46,431 bases of DNA from Roseicyclus salinarum (GCF_029624655.1 NZ_JARRSA010000029.1:1-46431), one strand, 5' to 3'. Shown: positions 33,386-44,400, numbered from the stretch's first letter. A program made the numbers and translations. Notes: generated by a model not told the origin, from the sequence alone.

Positions 33386-34489
33386 TCATTCGGCCGCCAC
33401 GTCCCCGTAATCCCCGTTGGCGGCCTCCTCGGCCTCGATCGATTCGAACAGTGCCTTGAAGTTGCCCTCGCCGAAGCCGTCGTCGCCCTTGCGCTCGATG
33501 AACTCGAAGAAGATCGGCCCGATCACCGTCTTCGAGAAGATCTGCAGAAGGATCCGCGTCTCGCCGCCATCGACCACGCCCTCCCCGTCGATGAGGATGC
33601 CGTGGGCCTTCATCCGCTCCACCGGTTCCTCGTGGCCCCGCACCCGCTCGAAGCTGAGATCGTAGTAGGCGTCGGGCGGCCCCGGCATGAAGCGCACGCC
33701 GCGCTCGGCGATCGCGTCGACCGCGTCATAGATGTTCCGCGCGCCCACCGCGATGTGCTGGATGCCCTCGCCCTTGTATTTCTTGAGGTAGTTCACGATC
33801 TGCCCGGTCTCGCCCCGGTCCTCGTTGATCGGGATGCGGATGCGGCCGCAGGGCGAGGTGAGCGCGCGCGAAAAGAGGCCGGTATATTTCCCCTCGATGT
33901 CGAAGAACCGGATCTCGCGGAAGTTGAACAGCGTCTCGTAGAACCGGAACCACGTGTCCATGTTGCCCTTGAAGACGTTGTGCGTCAGGTGGTCGAGGTA
34001 ATGGAAGCCCACGCCCGCCGGGTTCGCCTCGGCGATCCAGTCGAACTCCTCGTTGTAGGGCGAGGCGTCCCGGTGCCGGTCGGTGAAGTAGATCAGCGAG
34101 CCGCCGATCCCCCTGATCGCAGGCCAGTCGACGGTCCTGTCGGGGCCCTCGTAGGGCTCGGCGCCCTTCGCGATCGCGTGCGCGTAGGCGTGTCGGGCGT
34201 CCCGGACCCGCCACGCCATCGACGGCGCGCAGGGGCCGTGCTCCTCAACGAAGCGCGCGGCGAAGCTGTCGGGCTCGGCGTTGAGCACATAGGTGATGTC
34301 GCCCTGCTGCCAGATCTCGACAGCCTTCGTCCGGTGCGTGGCCGTGTGCGTGTAGCCCATCCGCGCGAAGAGATCCCGAAGGATCTGCGGATCGGGATGG
34401 GCGAACTCGACGAACTCGAACCCGTCCGTTCCGGCGGGGTTCTGTTCGGTGATGGTGGCGTGGGGGGCGTCGTGCGGGAAGGGACCCAT
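33386..34489 (-). CDS. hppD: 4-hydroxyphenylpyruvate dioxygenase
   Basis: A 367-residue non-haem iron dioxygenase that turns 4-hydroxyphenylpyruvate into homogentisate in tyrosine breakdown. The iron ligands are visible: a His in GFHYLDHLTHN, a His in GIQHIAVGARN and a Glu in FFEFIERKGDDGFGEGNFKA close to the C-terminus. The N-terminal half has the vicinal-oxygen-chelate fold. It starts at 34489. It is divergent from an Lrp/AsnC gene, the usual arrangement of an amino-acid-responsive regulator and its target. No homogentisate dioxygenase gene is in the window. Confidence 0.95.
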   Translation of the reverse strand: MGPFPHDAPHATITEQNPAGTDGFEFVEFAHPDPQILRDLFARMGYTHTATHRTKAVEIWQQGDITYVLNAEPDSFAARFVEEHGPCAPSMAWRVRDARHAYAHAIAKGAEPYEGPDRTVDWPAIRGIGGSLIYFTDRHRDASPYNEEFDWIAEANPAGVGFHYLDHLTHNVFKGNMDTWFRFYETLFNFREIRFFDIEGKYTGLFSRALTSPCGRIRIPINEDRGETGQIVNYLKKYKGEGIQHIAVGARNIYDAVDAIAERGVRFMPGPPDAYYDLSFERVRGHEEPVERMKAHGILIDGEGVVDGGETRILLQIFSKTVIGPIFFEFIERKGDDGFGEGNFKALFESIEAEEAANGDYGDVAAE

Positions 34490-34567
34490 GGTGCGTCTCC
34501 TGTCGTCCTGGTGTTTCGCGTTGGGCGCAGTCTAGCGCATCGTGCATGCGTCTTGCGCGCGATGTGA

Positions 34568-34602
34568 TGGCCATTCGCGGCCAAATGCGCGATGATCACG
34601 CA
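34568..34602. promoter_or_regulatory. Possible Lrp-type operators between hppD and the Lrp gene
   Basis: Two inverted repeats occur in the 115-bp divergent gap: TGGCC-N6-GGCCA at 34568-34583 and TGCG-N9-CGCA at 34586-34602. They lie just before the Lrp-family start. Consistent with autoregulated control, but the arms are short. Confidence 0.35.
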
Positions 34603-34604
34603 TC

Positions 34605-35090
34605 ATGGACCGAGATTCCGACAATTCCGCGCGCAGCCTCGATGACGTCGACCGACGCCTCCTCGCCCTGATCCAGCGCGACGCGACCCTGACCGCGCAG
34701 GCGCTCGGCGAGCGGCTTAACCTGTCGCCCAGCCAGGCCGCGCGGCGGCGTCAGCGGCTGGAGGCGCATGGCTTCGTGCGCGGCGCCCGCGCCGTCCTCG
34801 ACCCGCAGCGCATCGGACTTCAGGTCCAGGCCTTCATTCGCGTCGTCATGGCCACCCATACCGAGGCCAACGCCCGCGACTTCGCGGCGCTGGCCCGGGC
34901 CCAGCCCGAGATCGTCGGCGCATGGACCCTGACGGGCGAGGCGGATTACCTGCTGCGCGTCTACTGCGCGGACCTCGAGGCGCTGAACCGCCTCGTGCAG
35001 TCGGTTCTTCTGCCCCACCCCGCCGTCAGCCGCGTCCAGAGCCAGATCGTCATGGACCGCATCAAACCCGACGCGCCGCTTCCGCTGTGA
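34605..35090 (+). CDS. Lrp/AsnC family transcriptional regulator
   Basis: A 161-residue Lrp/AsnC regulator. The winged helix-turn-helix is at about residues 13-60 (DDVDRRLLALIQRDA, then ALGERLNLSPSQAARRRQRLE), and the C-terminal RAM domain runs from about 70 to 155 with GAWTLTGEADYLLRVYCADL. It is divergent from hppD and probably controls it in response to an aromatic amino acid such as tyrosine or phenylalanine; that effector is inference from position. The start at 34605 follows the inverted repeats described. Confidence 0.9.
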   Translation: MDRDSDNSARSLDDVDRRLLALIQRDATLTAQALGERLNLSPSQAARRRQRLEAHGFVRGARAVLDPQRIGLQVQAFIRVVMATHTEANARDFAALARAQPEIVGAWTLTGEADYLLRVYCADLEALNRLVQSVLLPHPAVSRVQSQIVMDRIKPDAPLPL

Positions 35091-35168
35091 GGCCGCGATG
35101 CGATGGGCCGTGGACTTTGCAGGTGCAGCGGGAATAGGCTCGCTCCTGGACAACTCACGGATAATGCG

Positions 35169-37168
<2,000 letters not shown>

Positions 37169-37172
<4 letters not shown>

Positions 37173-38209
37173 CCGCCCGAGACGCCGGCCTCCGCGAAGG
37201 TCGCCATGCCGGAATGACAGGCAAGCGCGCCCTTCAGGATCTGGATCGCGAGCGCCGCGCCAGACCCTTCCCCAAGGCGCATCTCCAGCGACAGGAGCGG
37301 GTCCTTGCCCAGACGGGCGAGAAGCGGCGCGTGGGCGTGTTCGGCCGAGACATGGCCCGCGAGCGCGTGATCGAGCGCGCCCGGCGCGGCCTCGTGCAGG
37401 CAGGCGGCGGCCGCGCTGCAGATGAAACCGTCGAGGATCACCGGGATGCGGAGACACCGCGCACGGGCGATGGCCCCCGCCATCGCGACGATCTCGCGCC
37501 CGCCAAGGCAACGCAGCACCGCGAGCGGATCGCCCATCGCCGCGCCGTTGGCCGCGACGCCCGCAGCGACCGCGCGCGCCTTCGCGGCCAGCCCGGCGTC
37601 GTCCACGCCCGTGCCGCGCCCCGTCCAGTCGGCCGCCGTGCCGCCGTAAAGCGCGTGCGCGATGGCCGCAGCGGCGGTCGTGTTGCCGATGCCCATCTCG
37701 CCCGTCACCAGAAGGTCGGCGCCTGGATCGACCGCGTCCCAGCCAAGCGCGAGCGCCCGCGAGAAGTCCGCATCGTCCATCGCGGGTCCTTGCGTGAAGT
37801 CCGCCGTGGGCCGGTCGAGGTCGATCGGATGCACGTCGAGCCGCGCGCCCGCCAGTTCCGCCAGCCTGTTGATCGCGGCGCCCCCGGCGGCGAAATTCGC
37901 GACCATCTGCGCCGTGACGTCGGCGGGAAAGGCGCTGACGCCCTGCGCCGTGACGCCGTGGTTGCCCGCGAAGACCACGACCTGCGGCGCGCGGATCGCA
38001 GTGCGCCCGTCGCCGCGCCAGCCACAATACCAGATCGAAAGCGCCTCGAGCCGCCCCAGCGCGCCCGGAGGCTTGGTCAGTTGCGCGTTGCGCTCGCGCG
38101 CGGCGTCTGCCGCACCGATCTCGGGACCCGGGGCGGCGTTCAGCGCGGCGCGCAGCGCGTCCGGCGTTTCGGGGGCGCTTTGGGTGTCTTTGCTGATGGC
38201 GGGGCTCAT
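37169..38209 (-). CDS. cobT: Nicotinate-nucleotide--dimethylbenzimidazole phosphoribosyltransferase CobT
   Basis: A 346-residue enzyme making alpha-ribazole phosphate for the lower ligand of cobalamin. Segments typical of Cob[13 protein letters not shown], the [18 protein letters not shown] glycine-rich loop, [21 protein letters not shown], and a C-terminal [18 protein letters not shown] with the catalytic Glu near residue 313. It is divergent from cobS with about 90 bp between them and convergent with the Kef gene, stop codons shared. With cobS it forms the nucleotide-loop assembly pair. No cobalamin riboswitch was seen between them. Confidence 0.95.
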
Positions 38210-38297
38210 GGCGGGCGTGGCTCCATTGCGGGACGGGTCGTTTCATGCTGTCTAGCCGGGCGATCCCGGAATGCCCGTGCGGCAGAAAGGCCCACCG

Positions 38298-39086
38298 ATG
38301 AACCCCAAGACGTCAGAGGATCACGGGCAGGACGCCCCGTTTCTGCATCAGGGCGATTTCGGGGCGGCGTTGATGCTGCTGACCCGTATTCCCTGCCCCG
38401 CATGGCTGGCCGCGGACCGCGGCGCGCGCTCGGCCTGGGCGTGGCCGCTGGTGGGCGCGCTCGTGGCGCTCGTGTCCTGGGGCGCGGGGGCGGCGTCGGT
38501 CGCCCTCGGCCTGCCGCCCGCGATCGCGGCCGGCGCGGCGATCGCGGTCGCGCTGATCCTGACGGGCGCGCTTCACGAGGACGGTCTGGCCGATTGCGCC
38601 GATGGCTTCTGGGGCGCGTCGCGGCGCGAGCGGCGGCTGGAGATCCTCCGCGACAGCCGCGTCGGAAGCTACGGGGTCGTCGCCCTCGTCATGGTTTTGG
38701 GAATGCGGTGGACCGCGATCGCGACCCTGTTCGAGGGCGGCGCGGCGCTGGCCGGGATGCTGGCGGCGGCGGTCCTTTCACGCGCCGCAATGGCGGGCGT
38801 GATGGCCGCCCTGCCCTTCGCCCGGCCAGATGGCCTTGCCGTGCTGTCCGGCCGGCCGGCGGCTGGCACGGTCGCGCTTGGGGCCGTCCTGTCGTTGGCG
38901 GGGGTGGCGGCCGCGTCGGGGGGTGTCTCGGCCCTCGTCGCGGCGCTGGCGGCGTTGGCGGCCGCCCTGGGGTGCGCCGCCGTCGCCCGCGCCAAGATCG
39001 GCGGGCAGACGGGCGACGTCCTCGGCGCCACGCAGCAGGTAAGCGAGCTTGCGATTCTCCTCACCTGCGTGGCGCTGCTCCCTTAG
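38298..39086 (+). CDS. cobS: Adenosylcobinamide-GDP ribazoletransferase CobS
   Basis: A 262-residue inner-membrane enzyme joining adenosylcobinamide-GDP with alpha-ribazole to give cobalamin. The motif HEDGLADCADGFWGA and the following ILRDSRVGSYG are hallmarks; four to six hydrophobic segments are present. The start is uncertain between ATG at 38271 and 38298; I prefer 38298. It is divergent from cobT, whose product feeds it. The last 4 bp overlap the end of the convergent glycine-zipper lipoprotein gene (TTAG). Other cobalamin genes are outside the window. Confidence 0.93.
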   Translation: MNPKTSEDHGQDAPFLHQGDFGAALMLLTRIPCPAWLAADRGARSAWAWPLVGALVALVSWGAGAASVALGLPPAIAAGAAIAVALILTGALHEDGLADCADGFWGASRRERRLEILRDSRVGSYGVVALVMVLGMRWTAIATLFEGGAALAGMLAAAVLSRAAMAGVMAALPFARPDGLAVLSGRPAAGTVALGAVLSLAGVAAASGGVSALVAALAALAAALGCAAVARAKIGGQTGDVLGATQQVSELAILLTCVALLP

Positions 39087-39370
39087 CAGGGGCCGGTGCG
39101 GTAGACGGGCTGACCCGCCGAGTTGGTGCCGGCGTAATAGGCGCACTGGTTCGTGTTGCGGTTGCGCGCAACCTGCTGACCCACCACGGCGCCGCCGAGG
39201 GCGGTCACGACAGTCCATGCCGGGTTCGCATCGAACGCGTCGGCGAGAAGCAGGCCACCGGCAGCCCCTGCGGCGAGGCCGAGGTTGGCCTGGTCCTGCG
39301 CGGTGAGGTTCTGGCAGCCTGCCGTCGCGAGGGCGCCAGCGAAAACGATGGAGATGGCTCTGAATTTCAT
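39083..39370 (-). CDS. Small glycine-zipper lipoprotein
   Basis: A 95-residue lipoprotein with signal MKFRAISIVFAGALATAGC (lipobox ATAGC, Cys19). The rest contains a glycine-zipper-like stretch (LGLAAGAAGGLLLA, then ALGGAVVGQQVA), the sort found in small outer-membrane lipoproteins, and a C-terminal NQCAYYAGTNSAGQPVYRTGPC with two cysteines. A ribosome site GAGAGG precedes the ATG at 39370. It overlaps the cobS stop by 4 bp on the opposite strand. Function is unknown; an envelope-structural role is a guess. Confidence 0.8.
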   Translation of the reverse strand: MKFRAISIVFAGALATAGCQNLTAQDQANLGLAAGAAGGLLLADAFDANPAWTVVTALGGAVVGQQVARNRNTNQCAYYAGTNSAGQPVYRTGPC

Positions 39371-39705
39371 GTCGATTGGTCCTCTCATTCACTTGCGATG
39401 ATCCAACCGGACAAGGTGGGGATATGTTCCATGATTCAAAGGGAAGGGCCCGGCGGGCCGCCGTGCCGGCGGATAACCGCTTGAATCCGCACGGCCCGGC
39501 GGCCGCAACCTGCGCGCCGGCGCCGTTGCGGTCCGCGCGGCATGAAAAACCCCGCCATGCGAACGCAGGCGGGGTTTTCATGATGATGGTGCCGGTCCGC
39601 CCGTCCGGGCGCGGGATGATCCGGTGCGCCCGTCCGGGCGCAGGATGAGCCGATGCGCCCGTCCGGGCGCGGGATGAGCCGATGCGCCCGTCCGGGCGCG
39701 GGCTG
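39371..39705. other. Gene-free region between glycine-zipper gene and carD
   Basis: This 335-bp gap holds the promoter side of the lipoprotein gene (minus), a strong bidirectional hairpin terminator at 39546-39578, and four copies of a 29-bp tandem repeat up to the carD stop codon. A 90-residue plus-strand open frame here looks spurious and is not called. Confidence 0.7.
39546..39578. terminator. Bidirectional Rho-independent terminator
   Basis: AAAACCCCGCC pairs with GGCGGGGTTTT, 11 bp; the inner ATGCGAACGCA can extend the stem through TGCG/CGCA. Runs of T follow on both strands. It ends transcription from carD on the minus strand and would stop any plus-strand transcript. Confidence 0.82.
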
Positions 39706-39710
39706 TCAGG
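39598..39710. repeat. 29-bp tandem repeat with internal hairpins, four copies
   Basis: The units start at 39598, 39627, 39656 and 39685 (the last partial) with a period of 29 bp. Each contains the near-palindrome CGCCCGTCCGGGCG followed by CGGGATGAGCCGATG-like sequence with single-base changes. The array adjoins the carD stop codon at 39706-39708 and lies in its 3' region. Confidence 0.85.
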
Positions 39711-40218
39711 CCGCGCGGGCCGTCAGCACCTCGTCGACCTGCTTCTGCGCGCCGGCCTCGTCCATGCCCTTCACCGCCGCCAGCTCGCGCGTCAGCCGCT
39801 CCAGCGCCGCCTCGTAAAGCTGCCGCTCGGAGTAGGATTGTTCGCGCTGGTCGTCCGCGCGGTGCAGGTCGCGCACCACCTCGGCGATCGAGATCAGGTC
39901 GCCCGAGTTGATCTTCTGCTCGTATTCCTGCGCGCGGCGGGACCACATGGCCCGCTTCACCTTGGCCTTGCCCTTCAGCGTGTCCATGGCCTTGGACACG
40001 ATATCCGGCGACGACAACGAGCGCATGCCCACCTCGGCCGCCTTGGCGGTCGGAACACGCAGGGTCATCTTGTCCTTCTCGAACGAGATCACGAAGAGCT
40101 CCAGCTTGAGGCCGGCGATCTCCTGTTCCTCGATCGAGACGATCTGCCCCACGCCGTGCGCCGGATAGACGACGTACTCGTTGGGGCTGAACTCCTGCGA
40201 CTTCCGCGACTTCGACAT
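39706..40218 (-). CDS. carD: CarD family transcriptional regulator
   Basis: A 170-residue CarD/CdnL protein, which binds RNA polymerase and stabilises the open complex, especially at rRNA promoters. The N-terminal RNA-polymerase-interacting domain has FSPNEYVVYPAHGVGQI and ISFEKDKMTLRVPTAKA. The C-terminal helical domain includes AMWSRRAQEYEQKINSGDL and DLHRADDQREQSYSERQLYEAAL. An ATG at 40218 follows the AAGGGAT ribosome site. It is transcribed alone from a promoter within the following leader. Downstream is the tandem repeat and terminator. Confidence 0.95.
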   Translation of the reverse strand: MSKSRKSQEFSPNEYVVYPAHGVGQIVSIEEQEIAGLKLELFVISFEKDKMTLRVPTAKAAEVGMRSLSSPDIVSKAMDTLKGKAKVKRAMWSRRAQEYEQKINSGDLISIAEVVRDLHRADDQREQSYSERQLYEAALERLTRELAAVKGMDEAGAQKQVDEVLTARAA

Positions 40219-40263
40219 ATGTAGATCCCTTTTCCGGTCCGGACCGCTTGGCTCAGGCGAAAA

Positions 40264-40300
40264 GGATGCAAGCGGAAACCGACGGTTTCCACGAGCATCC
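40264..40300 (-). promoter_or_regulatory. Imperfect hairpin in the carD leader
   Basis: GGAAACCG (40274-40281) and CGGTTTCC (40283-40290) are perfect arms with a one-base centre. Outer arms GGATGC (40264-40269) and GCATCC (40295-40300) extend it past a four-base internal mismatch. It lies 46 bp ahead of the carD start, between the candidate promoter and the start codon. Confidence 0.6.
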
Positions 40301-40371
40301 GGTTTCTGCTCTGAACGGAGGGCGGGCTGGCAGACCCGCACGGTGCTTCGGACAGTCAACTATGCAACACT

Positions 40372-40400
40372 CATATAGCACATGAGGGGGCATATTTAAA
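40372..40400 (-). promoter_or_regulatory. Candidate carD promoter
   Basis: On the minus strand, TTTAAA (40400-40395), a 17-bp spacer, then TATATG (40377-40372) with an extended TGC immediately before it. The start would be near 40365, giving a leader of about 147 bases. Pattern match only. Confidence 0.45.
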
Positions 40401-40409
40401 GCTTCCCGC

Positions 40410-40475
40410 GTCACGGCGCCGACATGCTGCAAAACCGAAGCCTGCAGGCATGTCGCCGGGTTCGCGCGGCGTGAC
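40410..40475. repeat. Long imperfect inverted repeat after fdxA
   Basis: Inner arms CGACATGC (40420-40427) and GCATGTCG (40448-40455), outer arms GTCACG (40410-40415) and CGTGAC (40470-40475). It lies 39 bp beyond the fdxA stop and could end or stabilise the fdxA message. There is no clear T tract. Confidence 0.45.
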
Positions 40476-40513
40476 CAACTACAAACGAATGCAGCGGCGA
40501 TTCGGTTCCGGCC

Positions 40514-40849
40514 TCAGCCGCCCTCGCCCGCCGCCTCCGAGAAGACGTCCATCTTTCCGGGCTTGCCGTCGTTTTCCTCGGCGTCGGGCAGCGGATCCTT
40601 GCGGGTGACGATGACCGGCCACATCTCGGAATACTTCCGGTTGAACTCGACCCACTTTTCCATGTCGGGCTCGGTGTCCGGGCGGATCGCGTCGGCGGGG
40701 CACTCGGGCTCGCATACGCCGCAATCGATGCATTCGTCGGGATGGATCACGAGCATGTTCTCGCCCTCGTAGAAGCAATCCACGGGGCAGACCTCGACAC
40801 AATCGGTGTATTTGCAGGCGATGCAGTTCTCGGTCACGACATACGTCAT
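40514..40849 (-). CDS. fdxA: Seven-iron ferredoxin FdxA
   Basis: A 111-residue 7Fe ferredoxin. The cysteine spacing matches the FdI type: Cys9, Cys17 and Cys50 for the 3Fe-4S cluster and Cys21, Cys40, Cys43 and Cys46 for the 4Fe-4S cluster, with Cys12 and Cys25 as the free cysteines. Conserved segments: [17 protein letters not shown] and [18 protein letters not shown]. The C-terminal [15 protein letters not shown] tail is family-like. It is a small electron carrier often essential in alphaproteobacteria. It lies between carD and the S4 gene, the usual neighbourhood. Confidence 0.95.
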   Translation of the reverse strand: MTYVVTENCIACKYTDCVEVCPVDCFYEGENMLVIHPDECIDCGVCEPECPADAIRPDTEPDMEKWVEFNRKYSEMWPVIVTRKDPLPDAEENDGKPGKMDVFSEAAGEGG

Positions 40850-41008
40850 GGAAACCCTCGGCTGGTCGTTCTTGGCCGTCTGCTACGCGACGCCCCAAGC
40901 GGATGCAAGACGCGGTGGGATCGCGCCAGGTAGCGGCCTGACTGTAAACCCGAGTTGACATGGCGCAAGGGGGGCGGCGCCGAAAGTCCGGGGTCTATCG
41001 CCGCAGCC

Positions 41009-41395
41009 TCAGGTGTCAGGATCAAGAAATCCGTCCAGCGCGCGGCGCGCCTTCTTCGTGGGACGGGGGCCGACGCGGTCGGCCCTGCCGCCCTTCCCCG
41101 ATCCCGGCGGCTCGAGATCCTCGTAAAGCGCTTGCGCCTCGCTGGCCGGACCGCGGCGCGTGGCGAGCCCCTCGATCCGCACGAGGCGGATCGCGCTGCC
41201 CTGCGCGAAGGTCAGCACGTCGCCGGGACCGACCGACGTCGCGGGCTTGACGACGCGGGTGCCGTTCACGCGCACCCCGCCATCGCTCACGATCCGCGCG
41301 GAGAGGCTGCGCGTCTTGAAGAAGCGCGCCTGCCACAGCCAGCGGTCGAGACGGTCCGTCCGCCGTCCGTCGGTCGGAAGGCCGGGGGCGGTCAG
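41009..41395 (-). CDS. S4-domain RNA-binding protein (Hsp15-like), start codon unclear
   Basis: About 128 residues with an S4 RNA-binding domain near the N-terminus: RLDRWLWQARFFKTRSLSARI, then VRVNGTRVVKPATSVGPGDVLTFAQG. This is the ribosome-associated heat-shock protein type (Hsp15) that binds free 50S subunits in other bacteria. The reading frame has no ATG, GTG or TTG near the conserved start; the first usable codons are ATC at 41398 and CTG at 41395, just after the helicase stop at 41403. The next in-frame GTG is deep in the helicase gene. It is likely translated by coupling with the helicase. Confidence 0.75.
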   Translation of the reverse strand: MTAPGLPTDGRRTDRLDRWLWQARFFKTRSLSARIVSDGGVRVNGTRVVKPATSVGPGDVLTFAQGSAIRLVRIEGLATRRGPASEAQALYEDLEPPGSGKGGRADRVGPRPTKKARRALDGFLDPDT

Positions 41396-41402
41396 GATGC
41401 GC

Positions 41403-44400
41403 TCACGTCCGGCCCTTGAGGGCCGCGAGAACGGCGAAGGGATTGTCGGGATCGACCTTGGCGGCCTTCTCGGGCTTCGAGGAATAGGTCCGCGGCTTGT
41501 CGCCCGACCGCTCGCCCTTGTCCGCGCCGGGCTTGCCGCCCTTGGGCTTGCCACGGGGCTTGCCGCCCTGCGGGCGATTTCCCTGCGGCCTGTTCCCCTG
41601 CGGCTTGCGGCCGCGCGGCCGGCCCCCGTCCTCGGCGGCCTCGCCCCCGGCGTCGCGGCGCTGCGGGCGGTCGCCGCCCCGGCGCTTCGGTGCCCAAGTG
41701 AAGGTGTAGAACGTCTCCATCTCGGGCTCGCCGGAGGGGCCGGGCACCTCTTCGCCGGGCGTCTCCACGGGCACCTCCGACGGTGCTTCGGACGGCCCTT
41801 CGTACGGGCGCTCCGCCGGGGTCTCGGCCGGCGGTTCGGGCGGCGTCTCGGAAGGCTTTTCGTCGGGCATCTCCTGCGGCGTCGGGTCGGGCGTATCGGC
41901 GCCCTCCAGCCCCGTGGGCGCCGAGGCGGGCAAGACACCCACGAGCGTCTCGTCGATGGTTTCGGGCGCGCCGTCCGCCGCGGCGGGCTCGGCCGCGGTC
42001 TTCGGCGCGGCGGGCGCTGGGTCGGCGGTGGCCTTGACCTTGGGCCGCTCGCCCCGGTCCGCGCGATAGCCCAGTCCGCCCATGAGGTCCGCGAACTGCT
42101 CCAGCGTCAGCCCCGTGATCGAAAGCATGTCGGCCTTGGCCTCGAAGCCGCCGCGCGTGTCCTGCCCGCGCAGCATGTCGGCAAGACGCTCCAGCATGTC
42201 GATGCGGATCGCGCGCGAGGCGGCGGGCCTGTAGCCCGACATCGTGTAGTAGCCCTCGCGCCGGTCCGCCTCGTGCGGGATCGTCACGAGGCCCGGCGGC
42301 GGGCTTTCGGGAATGGCGCCAAGCCCCTTCTCCAGCGACCACAGCACGAGGCGCAGGCGCGTCGGCGCGGGCTTCAGCAGAAGCGGCATGAAGATCGTGA
42401 ACTGTCCGAATCGCACCCCGTGCTTGCGCAGAAGGCCGCGCGCCTCCTGGTCGAGCGACTTGATGTCGTCGGCGATCTCGGCCCGCGGCACGATGCCGTA
42501 GCCCTCCACGAGGCGGAACGCGACGCCGCGGGCGAGACCGGTGATGGCCTCGTCGCGCGCCATGTTCAGAAGCGGCTCGAACAGCGCCGCGATCTTGCGG
42601 TCGACGAAGTGCTGCAGACGCCGTTGCACCTTCTGGATCACCTCGGCGCCGGCTTCTTCCTCGACGAAGGCCTCGGCAGTGGGCTTCAGCGCCTCAGGCC
42701 CCTGAACCAGCCGCCCGACCGCCTGCTCACCCCACATGAGGCCGCCCTGCTCGGTCATCTCGAAGGCGGTGTCGGGGGCGTTGTACATCCGGTCGGCGCG
42801 CAGATGGAATTCGGGGCGCAATGCCGCCATCGCCGCTTGGCGCAACGTCTTGGCCTCGTCCGGGCCCGCCGTCTCGTCCTGGCGGAACCGGAAGCCCTCG
42901 ATCCGGCCCAGGACCTGGCCCTCGACGGTCACTTCGCCGCTATCGTTCACCTCGGCCACAAGGCTCTCCTTCTGCTTCAACCGCCGCAAGAGCACGCTTG
43001 TGCGGCGGTCGACAAATCTTTGCGTCAGCGCGCCGTGAAGCGCGTCCGACAGGCGGTCTTCTACGGCACGGGTCGCTTCGCGCCAATGGCTTTCGTCGTC
43101 CACCCACCCCGTGCGCTGCGCGACGTAGGTCCAGGTCCGGATGTAGGCCAGACGCTTCGACAACGTATCGATGTCTCCTTCGGTTCGATCGATGCGCTTC
43201 ACCTGCCTGGCCAGCCAATCGTCCGGAACGCGTCCGGTTCCATGCAGGAACTCGAAGATGCGGCCCAGGAGGTCGGCGTGTTCCGCGTGGCTGATCCCAC
43301 GGAAATCGGGGATGCGGCAGACGTCCCACAGAAGCCGGACATCCCGCGCCGAAGCCATGCGCGCCGCGATCTCGCCGCGGTCGGCCAGCGCCTTTAGCGC
43401 CATGAGGTCGTCGGCCTCGCGCGCGCGCGACAGCCACTCGTCCTCGGTCCGCTCCTCGAGCGAGGCGATCAGGCGCGCGACCGAGCCGAACTCCAGCGCC
43501 GAGTTGCGCCACTGCAGCTTGCGCACCGGCATGAAGCGATGGTTCATGATCGCGTCGGCCACGCCCTCGTCCAGTGGCGGCGCCTCGCCGGTGACGCCGA
43601 AGCTGCCCGAATTGGTGTGCCGGCCCGCGCGCCCTGCGATCTGCGCCAGCTCGTTCGGCGCGAGGTCGCGCATCCGCCGCCCGTCGAACTTGCGCAGCCC
43701 CGAGAAGGCGACGTGCCGGATGTCGAGGTTCAGGCCCATCCCGATGGCGTCGGTCGCGACCAGCACGTCCACGTCGCCGTTCTGGTAAAGCTCCACCTGC
43801 GCGTTGCGCGTGCGCGGGCTCAGCGCGCCCATCACGACGGCCGCGCCCCCCTTCTGCCGCCGCAGAAGCTCGGCCATCGCATAGAGGTTCTCGACCGAGA
43901 AGCCGACGATGGCGCTGCGCGGCGGCATCCGGCTCGCCTTCTTCGAGCCGGTATAGGTCAGCTCGGACAGCCGGTCGCGGCGCATGAACTGGCAGCCCGG
44001 CACGAGGGCCGCGATGGCCCCCCGCATCGTGTCCGAGCCCAGGAACAGGGTCTCGTGCAGACCCCGCGCATGAAGCAGCCGGTCGGTGAAGACATGCCCC
44101 CGCTCGGGGTCGGCGCACAGCTGGATCTCGTCGATCGCGAGGAAATCGGCGCCATTGCCCACCGGCATCGCCTCGACCGTGCAGACCCAGTACTGCGTCC
44201 GCTCCGGCACGATCCGCTCCTCGCCGGTGACGAGCGCCACCACCGAGGGGCCGCGCAGGCTGACGATCCGGTCGTAGACCTCGCGCGCCAGAAGCCGCAG
44301 GGGCAGGCCGATGACGCCGGTGCGATGCGCCAGCATCCGTTCGATTGCGTAATGCGTCTTGCCGGTGTTCGTCGGCCCGAGGATGGCGGCCACGCGGCCG

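Noticed and set aside
38210-38297. Cobalamin riboswitch between cobT and cobS
   Set aside because: The gap is too short and has none of the expected conserved elements.
39376-39648. 90-residue plus-strand open frame between the lipoprotein gene and carD
   Set aside because: It crosses the terminator and the repeat array, and has no domain-like composition.
39598-39710. CRISPR-like array after carD
   Set aside because: The repeats are contiguous without unique spacers and there are no cas genes nearby.
40408-40510. Possible tRNA or small RNA gene after fdxA
   Set aside because: No cloverleaf or T-loop consensus fits; only an imperfect inverted repeat is present.
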